Shown: one piece after another, positions 1 to 7,927 of the stretch
Numbering within the stretch: the stretch's first letter is position 1
Layout: each line of letters starts with the position of its first letter
Origin: UBA1557 sp041675185
GTDB taxonomy: Bacteria; Patescibacteriota; Patescibacteriia; Magasanikbacterales; UBA922
Assembly: GCA_041675185.1 (NCBI GenBank)
Contig: JBAYUH010000010.1
Location: 1 to 34,456, forward strand
DNA: 34,456 bases
Direction: 5' to 3'
Translations under genes and position numbers: made by a program
The notes under the pieces: generated by a model
Database searches by the model: none
What the model was told of the DNA's origin: nothing
The model's input: only the letters and a program-made list of their open reading frames with translations

Positions 1-1701
1 GCCTTCAATTTTTTCAGGATCTTTCATCCCTTTTTCATAGAGAAAAGGTTGGTAGATTGCTCCTTTAAATTCACGACTTTCTTCCCCGAAGTATTTAGTG
101 ATTACTTCTTCATAAAATTCAAGTTGTTTAGTGTTTAATTCAAACAAAACTTCTTTGGGATCTTTGACGTCTGAAAGATTAAATACTTCTTTGCTGTAGA
201 TAGGATCTTTTTGTAAATCAAGACGGTTTCTTCTAATCATAACAGGTTCCAGAATACTTCTAATTTCTTGAGACATTTTTTTGCTTCTCTCATTTACTAA
301 GGTCAGATTTATATTACTGTTACCGAATATCCTTTCATAATCTCTTGTGGCTTTTTCTTTTTGTGCTTTGGTAGGAGATTTATGATTTTTTATAATACCC
401 GATAACTTTTTATAGAGTTCATTATAAGTTCTAAATTTATCACGCAAATTATTATCCAAAGTTATACTGGATTTACCAGGGATAATAAAAAGATTCAATA
501 AAGAAAAAATATCAGCTGGGGAATTGTTAAATGGGGTAGCTGAAAGCAAAATTACTTTTTTATTTCGACAAATATTTTTTAATAACTCATAATTTCTCGT
601 ATCTTCATTACGGAAACGATGAACCTCGTCTATTAATACAATTTCGACATCTTCATTTTTTTGTACAAAATCTAAAGCTTTTTCCAAATCACCTGATGAC
701 ATTACTCGCCAGTCATTGATTTTAAAGTCTGATTGATATTTTTTCCAACCCGAATCTTCTTCCCCGATTAATCCTGGTGGACTAATAATTAAACCTCGTC
801 GATTTAAAATATTAGCCATTGTTCCAGCGATCACACTTTTACCAAGGCCAACCACATCACACACCATTACACCTCCGTGGCTGTCAATAGTACTCAATCC
901 CTGTAAAACAGCATCAATTTGGTAATCATATGGTTTGTAACCGGCTGTTTCTAAAACATTTTTTACTCGTTGATTGGTTGTTTTGCCGGAATAGCGGTCT
1001 AAATAGTTTTTTAAAACTAAAACAAAAGCTTCGAATGGGGTAAATTCGGCGGCCATTGTCTTGTTTTCTATTAAATCAATAAGTCTAGTTTTATATTCTA
1101 TTATTTCTGTAATTTTATCTGCATTACCCCATAAATCATCAAAATATTTTTTTGCTTCTTCTACACCAGAATCTGATATTTCTACATTAAACTCATGTTG
1201 TCCAGACAAACCAGCACTCGTTAAATTACTGCTACCAGTAATGAATATGTCTCTACTACCAATTCCGGCTTGTTCTGTTAATTTGAATAAGTATAGTTTT
1301 GCATGGTTTGGTTCTCTGGTTTTTCTTATTCTAATTTTATCTTCTTTAATTAATTGTAAGAAAAATTTAATTTGTTCATAAAAATCAAAATTATCAAGAT
1401 CGTTTCCTGTCAAGCTTTTATGCACAGAATCGAGAAAACGACCAAAGGATTCTTCACGAGATAATCCCTTATCTTTATCACCATACTCAACTAAACCATA
1501 AATTTGTTTATCAACGTTTAGTCCAACCAAAATATCTATTTGATTATTAGGATTCTTTTTTATTGATTCATACAATTCTCTAATGCCAGAAAAATAAAAA
1601 AAACCAACTAAAAATCGCATTTCTTCGCTATGCTCAATTAATTGGCTTATGCGTTTTTTTAAGTTGTTTTCTTTGTCGTTAGTGATAAATTTTGATGACA
1701 T
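1..1701 (-). CDS. PLD-like nuclease/SNF2-family helicase fusion, partial (C-terminus beyond window)
   Basis: Translated by hand on the minus strand from an ATG at 1701; open for 567 codons to the window edge. Residues about 25-195 form a phospholipase D-like module with HAKLYLF at 133-139 followed by GSSNLTSAGL at 156-165, the HxK...GS.N pattern of one HKD half-site. Residues about 255-500 carry superfamily 2 SNF2/RapA-type motifs: VVGLGKS (283-289, motif I with Ser in place of the usual Thr), DEVH (358-361, motif II) and LLSATPFNN (385-393, motif III). The second RecA-like lobe lies outside the window. Such fusions are predicted DNA-processing proteins often found in defence or mobile regions; that role is inferred. 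The divergent neighbour is a tyrosine recombinase. There is no Shine-Dalgarno at the start. Confidence is high for the domains and low for the biological role. Confidence 0.9.
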   Translation of the reverse strand, partial: MSSKFITNDKENNLKKRISQLIEHSEEMRFLVGFFYFSGIRELYESIKKNPNNQIDILVGLNVDKQIYGLVEYGDKDKGLSREESFGRFLDSVHKSLTGNDLDNFDFYEQIKFFLQLIKEDKIRIRKTREPNHAKLYLFKLTEQAGIGSRDIFITGSSNLTSAGLSGQHEFNVEISDSGVEEAKKYFDDLWGNADKITEIIEYKTRLIDLIENKTMAAEFTPFEAFVLVLKNYLDRYSGKTTNQRVKNVLETAGYKPYDYQIDAVLQGLSTIDSHGGVMVCDVVGLGKSVIAGTMANILNRRGLIISPPGLIGEEDSGWKKYQSDFKINDWRVMSSGDLEKALDFVQKNEDVEIVLIDEVHRFRNEDTRNYELLKNICRNKKVILLSATPFNNSPADIFSLLNLFIIPGKSSITLDNNLRDKFRTYNELYKKLSGIIKNHKSPTKAQKEKATRDYERIFGNSNINLTLVNERSKKMSQEIRSILEPVMIRRNRLDLQKDPIYSKEVFNLSDVKDPKEVLFELNTKQLEFYEEVITKYFGEESREFKGAIYQPFLYEKGMKDPEKIEG

Positions 1702-1933
1702 AGAGTAAATTGTAAATAATTTTAATTAAATTCGTCCCGACTGAATATACAGGAGGGACACTATATTTCCCCTCAATCACATTCGTAACCGCCCCCCCTT
1801 CAATATTATTAAAATGTAAAAACAAAAGGTGAAAAAATAATTTATTTCTGATAACACCCGTTATACGAACTCCTTAAAATAATTGCTAAAATATGATATA
1901 ATTTTTATATAAATTTCCATTCATAACATATAT

Positions 1934-2776
1934 ATGAACAGAAGCACTCTTTATCCAAGTAAAGATCCTATACAAAAATTCAAACAAGAAATGAAACTTC
2001 GCAACTTTAGTAATAAGACTATAAAAAGTTATTTGTATTATACACAAGAATGCCTTAGGTATGCAAGGGTTGGAGCCAGCGAAGTGAATACAAAAATTGT
2101 TCGTAATTATTTGGAATTTTTAACAGATAACAATAAGTCAGCTTCCACGCTCAATGTGGCTTATAGTGCTCTTGATCTTTATTTCGGTAAAATATTACAT
2201 CGGAAGTTTTTTGTAAATATTCCCAGAGCCAAGAAAACTAAAAAATTACCAGTAGTTCTATCCAAACAAGAAATTAACAGGATGCTTGAAGTGACCCAAA
2301 ATAAGAAACATCATTTCATTATTAGTCTTTTTTATGGCACAGGTCTCCGTTTGGAAGAATTACAAAATATTAAGATGAGGGATATTGATTTGGATAGGGG
2401 GATGCTTAGAGTATTTCAAGGTAAGGGCAAGAAAGATAGAATGGCAATAATACCAAAAAAACTCATGGAAATTTTGGCAGCTCAAATAAAATTAAAAATA
2501 CCAAGTGATTATCTATTTACTAGTAATCGTATAAAGAAAATGGATACAAGATCTATCCAAAAAATAGTAACTAATTCAGCAACCAAAGCTAGTATAATGA
2601 AAAAAGTCTCACCACATACTCTTCGTCATAGTTTTGCTACTCACTTGCTTGAAAATGGTACAGATATTCGTTATATTCAAGAATTGTTGGGTCATGCCAA
2701 AATAGAAACCACTCAAATATATACTCATGTCGCCAATAAAAATTTGTCCATGATTGTGAGTCCGTTGGATATTTGA
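1934..2776 (+). CDS. Tyrosine recombinase (XerC/D-like integrase)
   Basis: A 280-residue site-specific recombinase. Residues 10-95 form the SAM-like core-binding domain and 105-275 the catalytic domain. The full active-site set is visible: R139 in GTGLRLEEL, K164 in QGKGKKDR, H228 and R231 in HTLRHSFATHLLENG, H254 in LLGHAKIETT and nucleophile Y263 in QIYTHV. It cuts and rejoins DNA at short inverted sites through a 3'-phosphotyrosine. Length and motifs fit Xer-type chromosome-dimer resolvases, but phage or element integrases look the same at this level. It diverges from the PLD-helicase gene, with a 232-base spacer between them. No Shine-Dalgarno precedes the ATG; a TATAAT lies at 1897-1902. 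It could be the cell's only Xer protein or an element integrase; the window cannot decide. Confidence 0.9.
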   Translation: MNRSTLYPSKDPIQKFKQEMKLRNFSNKTIKSYLYYTQECLRYARVGASEVNTKIVRNYLEFLTDNNKSASTLNVAYSALDLYFGKILHRKFFVNIPRAKKTKKLPVVLSKQEINRMLEVTQNKKHHFIISLFYGTGLRLEELQNIKMRDIDLDRGMLRVFQGKGKKDRMAIIPKKLMEILAAQIKLKIPSDYLFTSNRIKKMDTRSIQKIVTNSATKASIMKKVSPHTLRHSFATHLLENGTDIRYIQELLGHAKIETTQIYTHVANKNLSMIVSPLDI

Positions 2777-2847
2777 TTTTATTTACTTTTATCCACATTT
2801 GCTCTAAAATAAGATAGTCGTTATTATATATTAATAATATTCTATTC

Positions 2848-3292
2848 ATGACTAAAGTACCTAGAAAAATTCTAAAAAATAACTATGTTAAGATAGTGTT
2901 TTTTTTGTTTTTTATTTTTAGCTTTTATATTATCCCTCGCAAAATATTTACTGGTTGGTATACGTTGTTGGGGGTTTCTTTTATGATTACTTTCTCTCTT
3001 CTCATGACTTATTTTAGTTTTGGTCTGAAGGAAAGATTCAAAAAATGCTAGGAATGCTGGCAAAAATATTGTAGGGATTGTAGCGGGATTATTTGGTTTG
3101 TCAGCTTTGCAAGTATGTAGTGTTGGAGCTGCTTTTTGTGGAGTATCGTTTGGTAGTACGATTGTAGCAATCATTTTTCCTGAAGTTGCTTTTCATTTTT
3201 TGTCTAGGTATGCTGTAGCTATAATTATTATTTCTATTTTGATTCAAATTTATGCTTTGTATAAGATATATTGTTTAGAAAAAAATAATTAG
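2848..3292 (+). CDS. Small polytopic membrane protein, apparently frame-broken at an A6 run
   Basis: Two abutting reading frames look like one gene. Frame 1 (2848-3051, 67 residues) has two hydrophobic segments and ends ...GLKERFKKC followed by TAG. Frame 2 is open from 3029 and continues to 3292 with two more hydrophobic segments. The frames join at six A residues (3040-3045): removing one A gives a continuous reading, GLKERFKNARNAGKNIVG, and a protein of about 147 residues with four membrane helices and a basic loop at the join. The third helix carries the paired cysteines CSVGAAFC. The cause could be a sequencing error, a real mutation or slippage on the A run. Frame 2 alone could start at TTG 3098, but that would leave a truncated first half. 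No family recognised. It lies between the recombinase and a flavoprotein gene. Confidence 0.6.
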
Positions 3293-3309
3293 AATTTAAT
3301 AAAATAAAT

Positions 3310-4542
3310 ATGAAAATCGCGATAGTGGGTGGAGGTGCAGCTGGTATGATGTGTGCTGCGACAATTGTAGAAGAATATCCAAATGTGGAAATTTTTTTGA
3401 TTGAGAAAAATAGTTCATTAGGCAAAAAGGTAATAATTTCTGGTGGGGGTAGATGTAATGTTACGACAGGGATAGAAGATTTGAAATTGGTTTTGACCAA
3501 ATATCCACGTGGAAACAAATTTTTGCAATCAGCTATGCATAGATTTTCACCAGCTCAAGTTTGTACTTGGTTCGAAAATCATGGTGTAGCACTCAAATGT
3601 GAAGAAGATTTGCGTGTTTTTCCAGTATCAAACGATGGTCATGATATTGTCAGGGTTTTTGAAAATATTTTCAAAACGTCCAAAATAAATTTGTTGTTCA
3701 AATATAATATGAAAAATATTGTAAAAGAAAAAAATAAATTTGTGATTTCTTTTGATAAACAAAAAGATTTGGAAGTTGACAAAGTTGTTATGGCTCTGGG
3801 TGGACAGGCTTATCGTCAGACTGGTTCGACAGGAGATGGTTATGGTATTTTGGAGCGTCTTGGACATCATATTACAGATCTTGCTCCTAGTCTCAATTCT
3901 TTTATTACACAAGAAAAGTGGCCAAAAGAATTGTCAGGTTTGTCTTTTGAAAAAGTGAATATAAAAGTAAAAGGACAGAAAAAATATCAATTTGTTGGGC
4001 CATTTCTTTTTACACATACTGGTATTAGTGGGCCAGCAGTTTTCGCCTTGTCTTCATTGATTGCTTTTGAAAAATATGATAGACAAAAACCTTTGGATAT
4101 TTTGATAGATGTTTTGCCAGATTTGTCTTTGGAAAATATTTTGGTTAGTTTACAAAAAATGCGTGCAGAAAATTTGCAAAAAACTTTCAAAAATATTTTG
4201 CATCGTCTATTGCCATTGTCTTTGTCTGAAGTTGTTTGCAACAATTTGAACATTAGTCTGGAAAAGAAAAATGTAGAGATGGGCAAAAAAGATTTACAAA
4301 AAGTAACAGAATATATCAAAAATTTACCACTGAAAATAATTGGACGTGGGGCAGGGGATGAATTTGTAACTGCTGGTGGGGTAGATACCAGAGAAGTGGA
4401 TCCAAAAACTATGCAATCCAAAGTTTGTATGGGATTATATTTTGCCGGGGAAATTTTGGATATTGATGGTTTTACTGGTGGTTTCAATTTACAGGCTTCT
4501 TGGACAACAGGGAGAGCGGCGGGACTAGGCATATTTGATTAG
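3310..4542 (+). CDS. BaiN/HI0933-type FAD-dependent oxidoreductase
   Basis: A 410-residue flavoprotein of the HI0933/BaiN family (NAD(P)/FAD-dependent oxidoreductase). The N-terminus is a dinucleotide-binding Rossmann motif, IAIVGGGAAGMMCA (residues 3-16), followed by the family signature SGGGRCNVTTG near residue 45. A second FAD-contact region near the C-terminus reads FAGEILDIDGFTGGFNLQ, then WTTGRAAG. Length matches the family. Characterised members are few, and the physiological substrate is generally unknown, so I give no reaction. The start ATG has no Shine-Dalgarno and is preceded by AAATAA-rich sequence. It is probably a single-gene unit, with a 187-base palindromic AT-rich spacer after it. 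The 181-residue minus-strand frame inside it is a shadow. Confidence 0.9.
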   Translation: MKIAIVGGGAAGMMCAATIVEEYPNVEIFLIEKNSSLGKKVIISGGGRCNVTTGIEDLKLVLTKYPRGNKFLQSAMHRFSPAQVCTWFENHGVALKCEEDLRVFPVSNDGHDIVRVFENIFKTSKINLLFKYNMKNIVKEKNKFVISFDKQKDLEVDKVVMALGGQAYRQTGSTGDGYGILERLGHHITDLAPSLNSFITQEKWPKELSGLSFEKVNIKVKGQKKYQFVGPFLFTHTGISGPAVFALSSLIAFEKYDRQKPLDILIDVLPDLSLENILVSLQKMRAENLQKTFKNILHRLLPLSLSEVVCNNLNISLEKKNVEMGKKDLQKVTEYIKNLPLKIIGRGAGDEFVTAGGVDTREVDPKTMQSKVCMGLYFAGEILDIDGFTGGFNLQASWTTGRAAGLGIFD

Positions 4543-4729
4543 TTGTGTTAAGATATTGGTGATAATTTAGGAATTTTAAATTTTGAATTTTAATTTATCC
4601 GCCTAGGGTGGAAACAATTTATAAATGATTAAATTTCAAATAACTTTTTTGATAAAGATTTTTAAAATTAATAAATTCCAAAATTGTTTCAAAATTTAAA
4701 ATTACTAAATTTAAAATTTTATTAATAAT
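4543..4729. repeat. AT-rich inverted-repeat spacer with a TCCGCC mini-hairpin
   Basis: The spacer between the flavoprotein and FKBP genes holds no gene. A 15-base arm (4572-4586, AATTTTAAATTTTGA) is repeated in inverted orientation at 4689-4703. Within it are a second inverted pair (GAAACAATTT at 4611-4620 and AAATTGTTTC at 4681-4690) and a TCCGCC/GGTGGA mini-hairpin at 4598-4612. The whole could extrude as one large imperfect palindrome. Similar AT-rich and mini-hairpin elements occur elsewhere in the window. Confidence 0.6.
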
Positions 4730-5050
4730 ATGGATTTACAAATAGAAGTTTTACAAGAAGGTACAGGTCAGGAAGCACAACATGGTGATAATGTATCTGT
4801 ACATTATGTAGGTACTTTTGAGGATGGACGTAAATTTGATTCTAGTATTGATAGAGGTCAACCTTTTGAATTCTTACTGGGTATGGGTATGGTAATCAAA
4901 GGTTGGGATGATGGTGTAGTTGGTATGAAAATTGGAGAAAAAAGGAAATTGACTATTCCTTACAATCTAGCTTATGGTGAAAGTGGACATGGTCCAATCC
5001 CACCAAAAGCTACTTTGATTTTTGAAATAGAGTTATTGGAGATTGAATAA
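4730..5050 (+). CDS. FKBP-type peptidyl-prolyl cis-trans isomerase
   Basis: A 106-residue single-domain FKBP, which speeds cis-trans isomerisation of Xaa-Pro bonds and helps protein folding. The FK506-binding core is clear: VSVHYVGTFEDGRKFDSS, then PFEFLLGMGMVIKGWDDG, then KLTIPYNLAYGESGHG and PPKATLIFEIELLEIE. The active-site residues Tyr, Phe, Asp, Val-Ile, Trp and the second Tyr are all in their usual places. Length equals the minimal FKBP12-type fold. There is no signal peptide or membrane segment, so it is cytoplasmic. The start lies in AATAATATG with no Shine-Dalgarno. It converges on the minus-strand gene at 5128-5589, and the two share a hairpin terminator at 5072-5100. Confidence 0.96.
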   Translation: MDLQIEVLQEGTGQEAQHGDNVSVHYVGTFEDGRKFDSSIDRGQPFEFLLGMGMVIKGWDDGVVGMKIGEKRKLTIPYNLAYGESGHGPIPPKATLIFEIELLEIE

Positions 5051-5071
5051 ATTTTGATCTAAAAAACACGG

Positions 5072-5100
5072 AGGCCTCCTACGTGAAAACGTGGAGGCCT
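5072..5100. terminator. Bidirectional hairpin terminator
   Basis: Arm AGGCCTCC-T-ACGT (5072-5084) pairs with ACGT-GGAGGCCT (5089-5100), leaving one bulged T and a GAAA loop. On the minus strand the stem is followed by GTGTTTTTT, a good U-tract for the 5128-5589 gene. On the plus strand the tail is weaker. The stem is far GC-richer than its surroundings. Confidence 0.85.
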
Positions 5101-5127
5101 TTGAATTTCTCATCACACGGACCAAGC

Positions 5128-5589
5128 TTAGCTGTAGAAGCCAAGACGTTGGTACCAGCGTGGTGGATAGATAACATCTGGTGAGAGTTGTTGGTCGTCG
5201 TCGCTTGACGTTATGGTAATGGGATTTACTTCATACTTCGAGTGTACAAAGAAATGAAACTCGGACATAGCTTTGCCCATATAAGTGTAGAGAACGGTAA
5301 TACTATCGCTATCTGATTTGATAAAAATATATTTGTCAAATCCAAGGTAGCTGAGCAGTGGTATGCAAGATTGAACGCGGATAAGTACAACAAAGGGTTC
5401 TCTTCCTTTTATGACAATGTTGTACATATTTGGTTCTCTTGTTTCCCCACAAGGGTGATACCACGACATGATTTGTTTTGAGTTTTCGATAAAACTCATT
5501 ACCGGTTGTATTTTTCTGGAGTAGAGCACTCCAAAAAAAATGGCAGTTAGAACAAAGACAATGGTCAAAATGATGAAAAACCCCAACAT
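5128..5589 (-). CDS. Single-pass membrane protein of unknown function (SD-led small gene)
   Basis: Start chosen at ATG 5589, giving 153 residues, although the frame is open upstream to 5697. A promoter (TTGACA at 5661-5656, 17-base spacer, CATAAT at 5638-5633) lies downstream of 5697, and an AAAGGAC ribosome site stands six bases before 5589. The protein begins MLGFFIILTIVFVLTAIFFG, a membrane helix at about residues 3-22, followed by a soluble domain of about 125 residues that I do not recognise. This has beta-like stretches (IVIKGREPFVVLIRV; YIFIKSDSDSITVLYTY), an acidic SSDDD and a C-terminal PPRWYQRLGFYS. Codons include CGT, CTC, CCG and GTC more often than in neighbouring genes. It has its own promoter, leader hairpin (5624-5604), Shine-Dalgarno and terminator, like the other cassette-style small genes. 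Confidence 0.75.
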   Translation of the reverse strand: MLGFFIILTIVFVLTAIFFGVLYSRKIQPVMSFIENSKQIMSWYHPCGETREPNMYNIVIKGREPFVVLIRVQSCIPLLSYLGFDKYIFIKSDSDSITVLYTYMGKAMSEFHFFVHSKYEVNPITITSSDDDQQLSPDVIYPPRWYQRLGFYS

Positions 5590-5632
5590 TGTTATGTCCT
5601 TTTTGATTGAAAAAAAGTCAATCAGATGCAAA

Positions 5633-5661
5633 ATTATGGCATAAAAATAATCTTTTGTCAA
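5633..5661 (-). promoter_or_regulatory. Sigma70-type promoter of the 5128-5589 gene
   Basis: On the minus strand, TTGACA (5661-5656), a 17-base spacer and CATAAT (5638-5633). A 7-bp leader hairpin TGATTGA/TCAATCA (5624-5604) starts nine bases after the -10 box, followed by the AAAGGAC ribosome site. Confidence 0.7.
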
Positions 5662-5702
5662 GATTTTGAGGTCTAATGTTTTAGTATTTTTCTTCAAAAC
5701 TT

Positions 5703-5750
5703 GTTATAATAAAGCTGTTACAATGTTATAGATGTTATAATTGTTATAAT
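5703..5750. repeat. Cluster of GTTATAAT direct repeats upstream of the exonuclease gene
   Basis: GTTATAAT or one-to-two-base variants occur at 5703, 5717, 5725, 5734 and 5743, at spacings of 8-14 bases, in the divergent region between the 5589 gene and the 5838 gene. They could be stacked -10 boxes or an operator array. No -35 partner stands out. Confidence 0.45.
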
Positions 5751-5837
5751 GAATGTTTCAATTACAACAAACGAAGTGGTGCAACATCTAGAACATTTTT
5801 CAAAATTATTTTTAAGAAATTAGGATAAACAAAACTT

Positions 5838-6551
5838 ATGAAAATACTTTTTTTAGATACAGAAACCACAGATTTGGACAAAGATACTCGCATGATTCAG
5901 CTAGCTTACAAAAATAGACTTACCGGTGACACTGTCAATGAATATTTCAAACCACCAAAAGAAATTTCTGTGGGAGCAATGTCTATTCATCATGTGACCA
6001 ATGAAATGGTAAAAGATAAACCATCTTTTGCAAATAGCCAATTCAAAAAAGATTTAGAAATTTTGCTTGAAGATTATATTGTAGTAGCACACAACGCTAT
6101 TTTTGATATTGGAGTGTTGCAAAATGAGGGTCTAAAAACTAAAGAATATATAGACACTTTGCGTGTGGCTAGACATGTAGTCGAAAGTCCAGAACACAAA
6201 TTGCAATATCTCCGTTATTTGCTCAAATTAAATGTTGAAGGTTTGGCTCATGATGCATGGGGAGATATTTTGGTTTTGGAAGCTTTGTTTGAGTATTTGT
6301 TTCCGTTTGTCAAAAACAAATTTCTATTGATTACTGATGAAGAAGTATTGGGTAAGATGAAAGAATTGACCGTGACACCAGTACCTCTTAAGAATTTTAC
6401 TTTTGGTAAACACAATGGAAAATCTTTTGAAGAAGTAAGTAAAATTGACAAAAGTTATTTGGATTGGTTGTACAATAGTGAAATGCAAAAACCAGAAGAA
6501 GAGAGAAAAGAAGATATGATTTTTACACTGAAATTTTATTTGGGAAAGTAA
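5838..6551 (+). CDS. DnaQ-like 3'-5' exonuclease with ExoX-like C-terminal domain
   Basis: A 237-residue DEDD-family exonuclease that should remove nucleotides from DNA 3' ends with two metal ions. Exo I is FLDTETTDL (residues 5-13), Exo II is VVAHNAIFDIGVL (about 82-94) and Exo III is GLAHDAWGDILVL (about 136-148, DEDDh type with the catalytic His). Residues about 186-237 (FTFGKHNGKSFEEVSK..YLDWLY) match the small C-terminal domain known from exodeoxyribonuclease X-like proteins. It is too short to be a polymerase III epsilon plus tau-binding tail, so repair or ssDNA turnover is likelier. The start has no near Shine-Dalgarno (an AGGAT lies about 13 bases upstream). It lies alone downstream of the GTTATAAT repeat cluster. 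Confidence 0.88.
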   Translation: MKILFLDTETTDLDKDTRMIQLAYKNRLTGDTVNEYFKPPKEISVGAMSIHHVTNEMVKDKPSFANSQFKKDLEILLEDYIVVAHNAIFDIGVLQNEGLKTKEYIDTLRVARHVVESPEHKLQYLRYLLKLNVEGLAHDAWGDILVLEALFEYLFPFVKNKFLLITDEEVLGKMKELTVTPVPLKNFTFGKHNGKSFEEVSKIDKSYLDWLYNSEMQKPEEERKEDMIFTLKFYLGK

Positions 6552-6647
6552 TTCATTTGTTTTATTTTCTAAAAATTTTGTCAATTTAGTTCAAAGATGA
6601 TAAAATAGTAGTAGGTAATTTGATAGTGTTAATTTTAATGTTAGTAT

Positions 6648-6995
6648 ATGATTCATGAAATGAAATTATTAGAAGATCCTTTTGAGCAGATTAAGTCGGG
6701 TGCAAAGACTGTTGAAATAAGACTTTTTGATGAAAAACGTAAAGTTTTAAGAGTTGGTGACATTATTGAATTTTCAAAATTGCCCAATTTGCACGAAAAG
6801 ATAAAGGTAAAAGTATTAGAGCTTTTGCAATGTGAATCTTTCAAAAGTTTGACAAAAAACTTTGATATCAAATCTTTTGGTTATAAGCAAGATTTTTCAA
6901 TTGAAAAATTTTTGGAAAGTATTTACAAAATTTACTCTAAAGATGAAGAAAAAAGATATGGAGTTTTGGGTATTAAATTAGAAATTTTGAAATAA
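6648..6995 (+). CDS. ASCH-domain protein
   Basis: A 115-residue protein with a full ASCH (PUA-like beta-barrel) domain. MKLLEDPFEQIKSGAKTVEIRL matches the opening of the fold, with the conserved E-x-R (VEIRLFDEKR), and VGDIIEFSK the central strand. The C-terminal part ends in RYGVLGIKLEIL. ASCH domains are thought to bind RNA or modified nucleotides, and some act as small nucleases or deaminase-like hydrolases; no reaction can be assigned here. A second in-frame ATG four codons in (6660) could also be used. No Shine-Dalgarno. It stands 96 bases after the exonuclease gene and could be co-transcribed with it. Confidence 0.85.
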   Translation: MIHEMKLLEDPFEQIKSGAKTVEIRLFDEKRKVLRVGDIIEFSKLPNLHEKIKVKVLELLQCESFKSLTKNFDIKSFGYKQDFSIEKFLESIYKIYSKDEEKRYGVLGIKLEILK

Positions 6996-7059
6996 ATTAC
7001 CACAATCAAAATCTGTTCTTTGCTGATAAAAATAAAAATTTACTTTTAAATATTTTAGT

Positions 7060-7299
7060 ATGAAGTATGTTTGGGGATTTTTGATTATTGCTTTGGGTGC
7101 TGTCATGGTTATCAAGACTGATTGGTTTGTAGAAAATTTTGGACATAGCGAATGGGCTGAGGAACATCTTGGCGGAGGTGGTACAAGATTGATGTACAAA
7201 ATTTTGGGAATTGTAATCATCTTTCTTTCCTTGATGGGTATGACTGGTTTGCTAGGTGAAGTGATAATCAAAGTTTTTGGTAGATTATTTGGAATGTAA
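7060..7299 (+). CDS. Small two-helix membrane protein, unknown function
   Basis: A 79-residue hydrophobic protein. Residues 3-22 (YVWGFLIIALGAVMVIKTDW) and about 46-70 are membrane helices. The connecting loop contains WAEEHLGGGGTRLMYK, with a GGGG turn. I recognise no family; small proteins of this type are common hypotheticals in reduced genomes. The ATG follows ATTTTAGT, without a Shine-Dalgarno. The gap to the upstream ASCH gene is 64 bases and to the methyltransferase start 66 bases, so a loose operon of small genes is possible. Confidence 0.7.
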   Translation: MKYVWGFLIIALGAVMVIKTDWFVENFGHSEWAEEHLGGGGTRLMYKILGIVIIFLSLMGMTGLLGEVIIKVFGRLFGM

Positions 7300-7332
7300 A
7301 CTTTAATTATAAAGTTGAAAGTTTGTAAAGTA

Positions 7333-7357
7333 ATTTGTAATTTGGATTTTGTAATTT
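7333..7357 (+). repeat. Dispersed AT-rich repeat, copy 1
   Basis: 25-base match to 17530-17554, with a shared 18-base core ATTTGGATTTTGTAATTT that is also at 27765-27782. It lies just before the methyltransferase start, supporting ATG 7366 over the longer open frame. Confidence 0.7.
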
Positions 7358-7365
7358 TTTATAGT

Positions 7366-7920
7366 ATGTCTTATCACTCTGGTAACAATTTGATTGACTC
7401 TACAACAATTTTAGAAAAATCTCATGTGCATGAAAGTATGCACGTTGTTGATTTTGGTTGTGGACGTACTGGACATATTGTTTTTTCAGTTACAAAAGCT
7501 GTGGGTGAAAAAGGGATTGTCTATGCTGTAGATATTTTGAAAGATGTATTAGAATCAATACGTAGAAGATCTGCCATAGAAGCAATTCACAATGTAGAGA
7601 CTATCTGGGGTGATATTGGCAAAAAAAATGGTGTAGCTATTGCTCCAAAAACTATTGATATTGTTTTTTGTATAAATGTTTTATTTCATTTTTTTGATTA
7701 TGATGAAGTATTGAATGAAGCTACTCGTCTACTAAAAGATAAAGGTAGAATTGTCATAGTTGATTGGCAAAACAATTTGTCAGGCATTGGTCCAAAAGTA
7801 GAAAACATGGTGGACTTTGACAAAATAATTGCCTGGGCTCGTCAAAATAATTTTTTTGTACAAGAGGACACAGCTCTTGGCAATTATCATCGTGGTTTAT
7901 TTCTTTATAAAAATTTTTGA
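7366..7920 (+). CDS. Class I SAM-dependent methyltransferase
   Basis: Start taken at 7366 (184 residues). The frame is open to 7315, but that stretch is a dispersed AT-rich repeat, and the N-terminus MSYHSGNNLIDSTTILEK fits the family better. Motif I is VVDFGCGRTGHIVF (about residues 27-40), the acidic residue after strand 2 is in VYAVDILKD, and motif IV lies in IDIVFCINVLFHFFDY. The fold is a Rossmann-like methyltransferase of the UbiE/Methyltransf_11 kind; the substrate cannot be told. The stop is seven bases before the next gene's ATG, which suggests translational coupling with the YraN-like gene. Confidence 0.85.
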   Translation: MSYHSGNNLIDSTTILEKSHVHESMHVVDFGCGRTGHIVFSVTKAVGEKGIVYAVDILKDVLESIRRRSAIEAIHNVETIWGDIGKKNGVAIAPKTIDIVFCINVLFHFFDYDEVLNEATRLLKDKGRIVIVDWQNNLSGIGPKVENMVDFDKIIAWARQNNFFVQEDTALGNYHRGLFLYKNF

Positions 7921-7927
7921 GGTTTTT

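Noticed and set aside
1061..1381. Plus-strand 106-codon frame
   Set aside because: It is antisense to the well-supported PLD/SNF2 gene and shows no motif.
3987..4532. Minus-strand 181-codon frame
   Set aside because: It is antisense to the flavoprotein gene, whose family motifs are all in the plus frame.
5590..5697. N-terminal extension of the 5128 gene to ATG 5697
   Set aside because: A promoter and leader hairpin lie inside this stretch, and an AAAGGAC ribosome site stands before ATG 5589.
7829..7927. 33-codon N-terminal extension of the YraN-like protein
   Set aside because: It overlaps the methyltransferase gene in another frame, and the family begins near MSLTKKQELGK.
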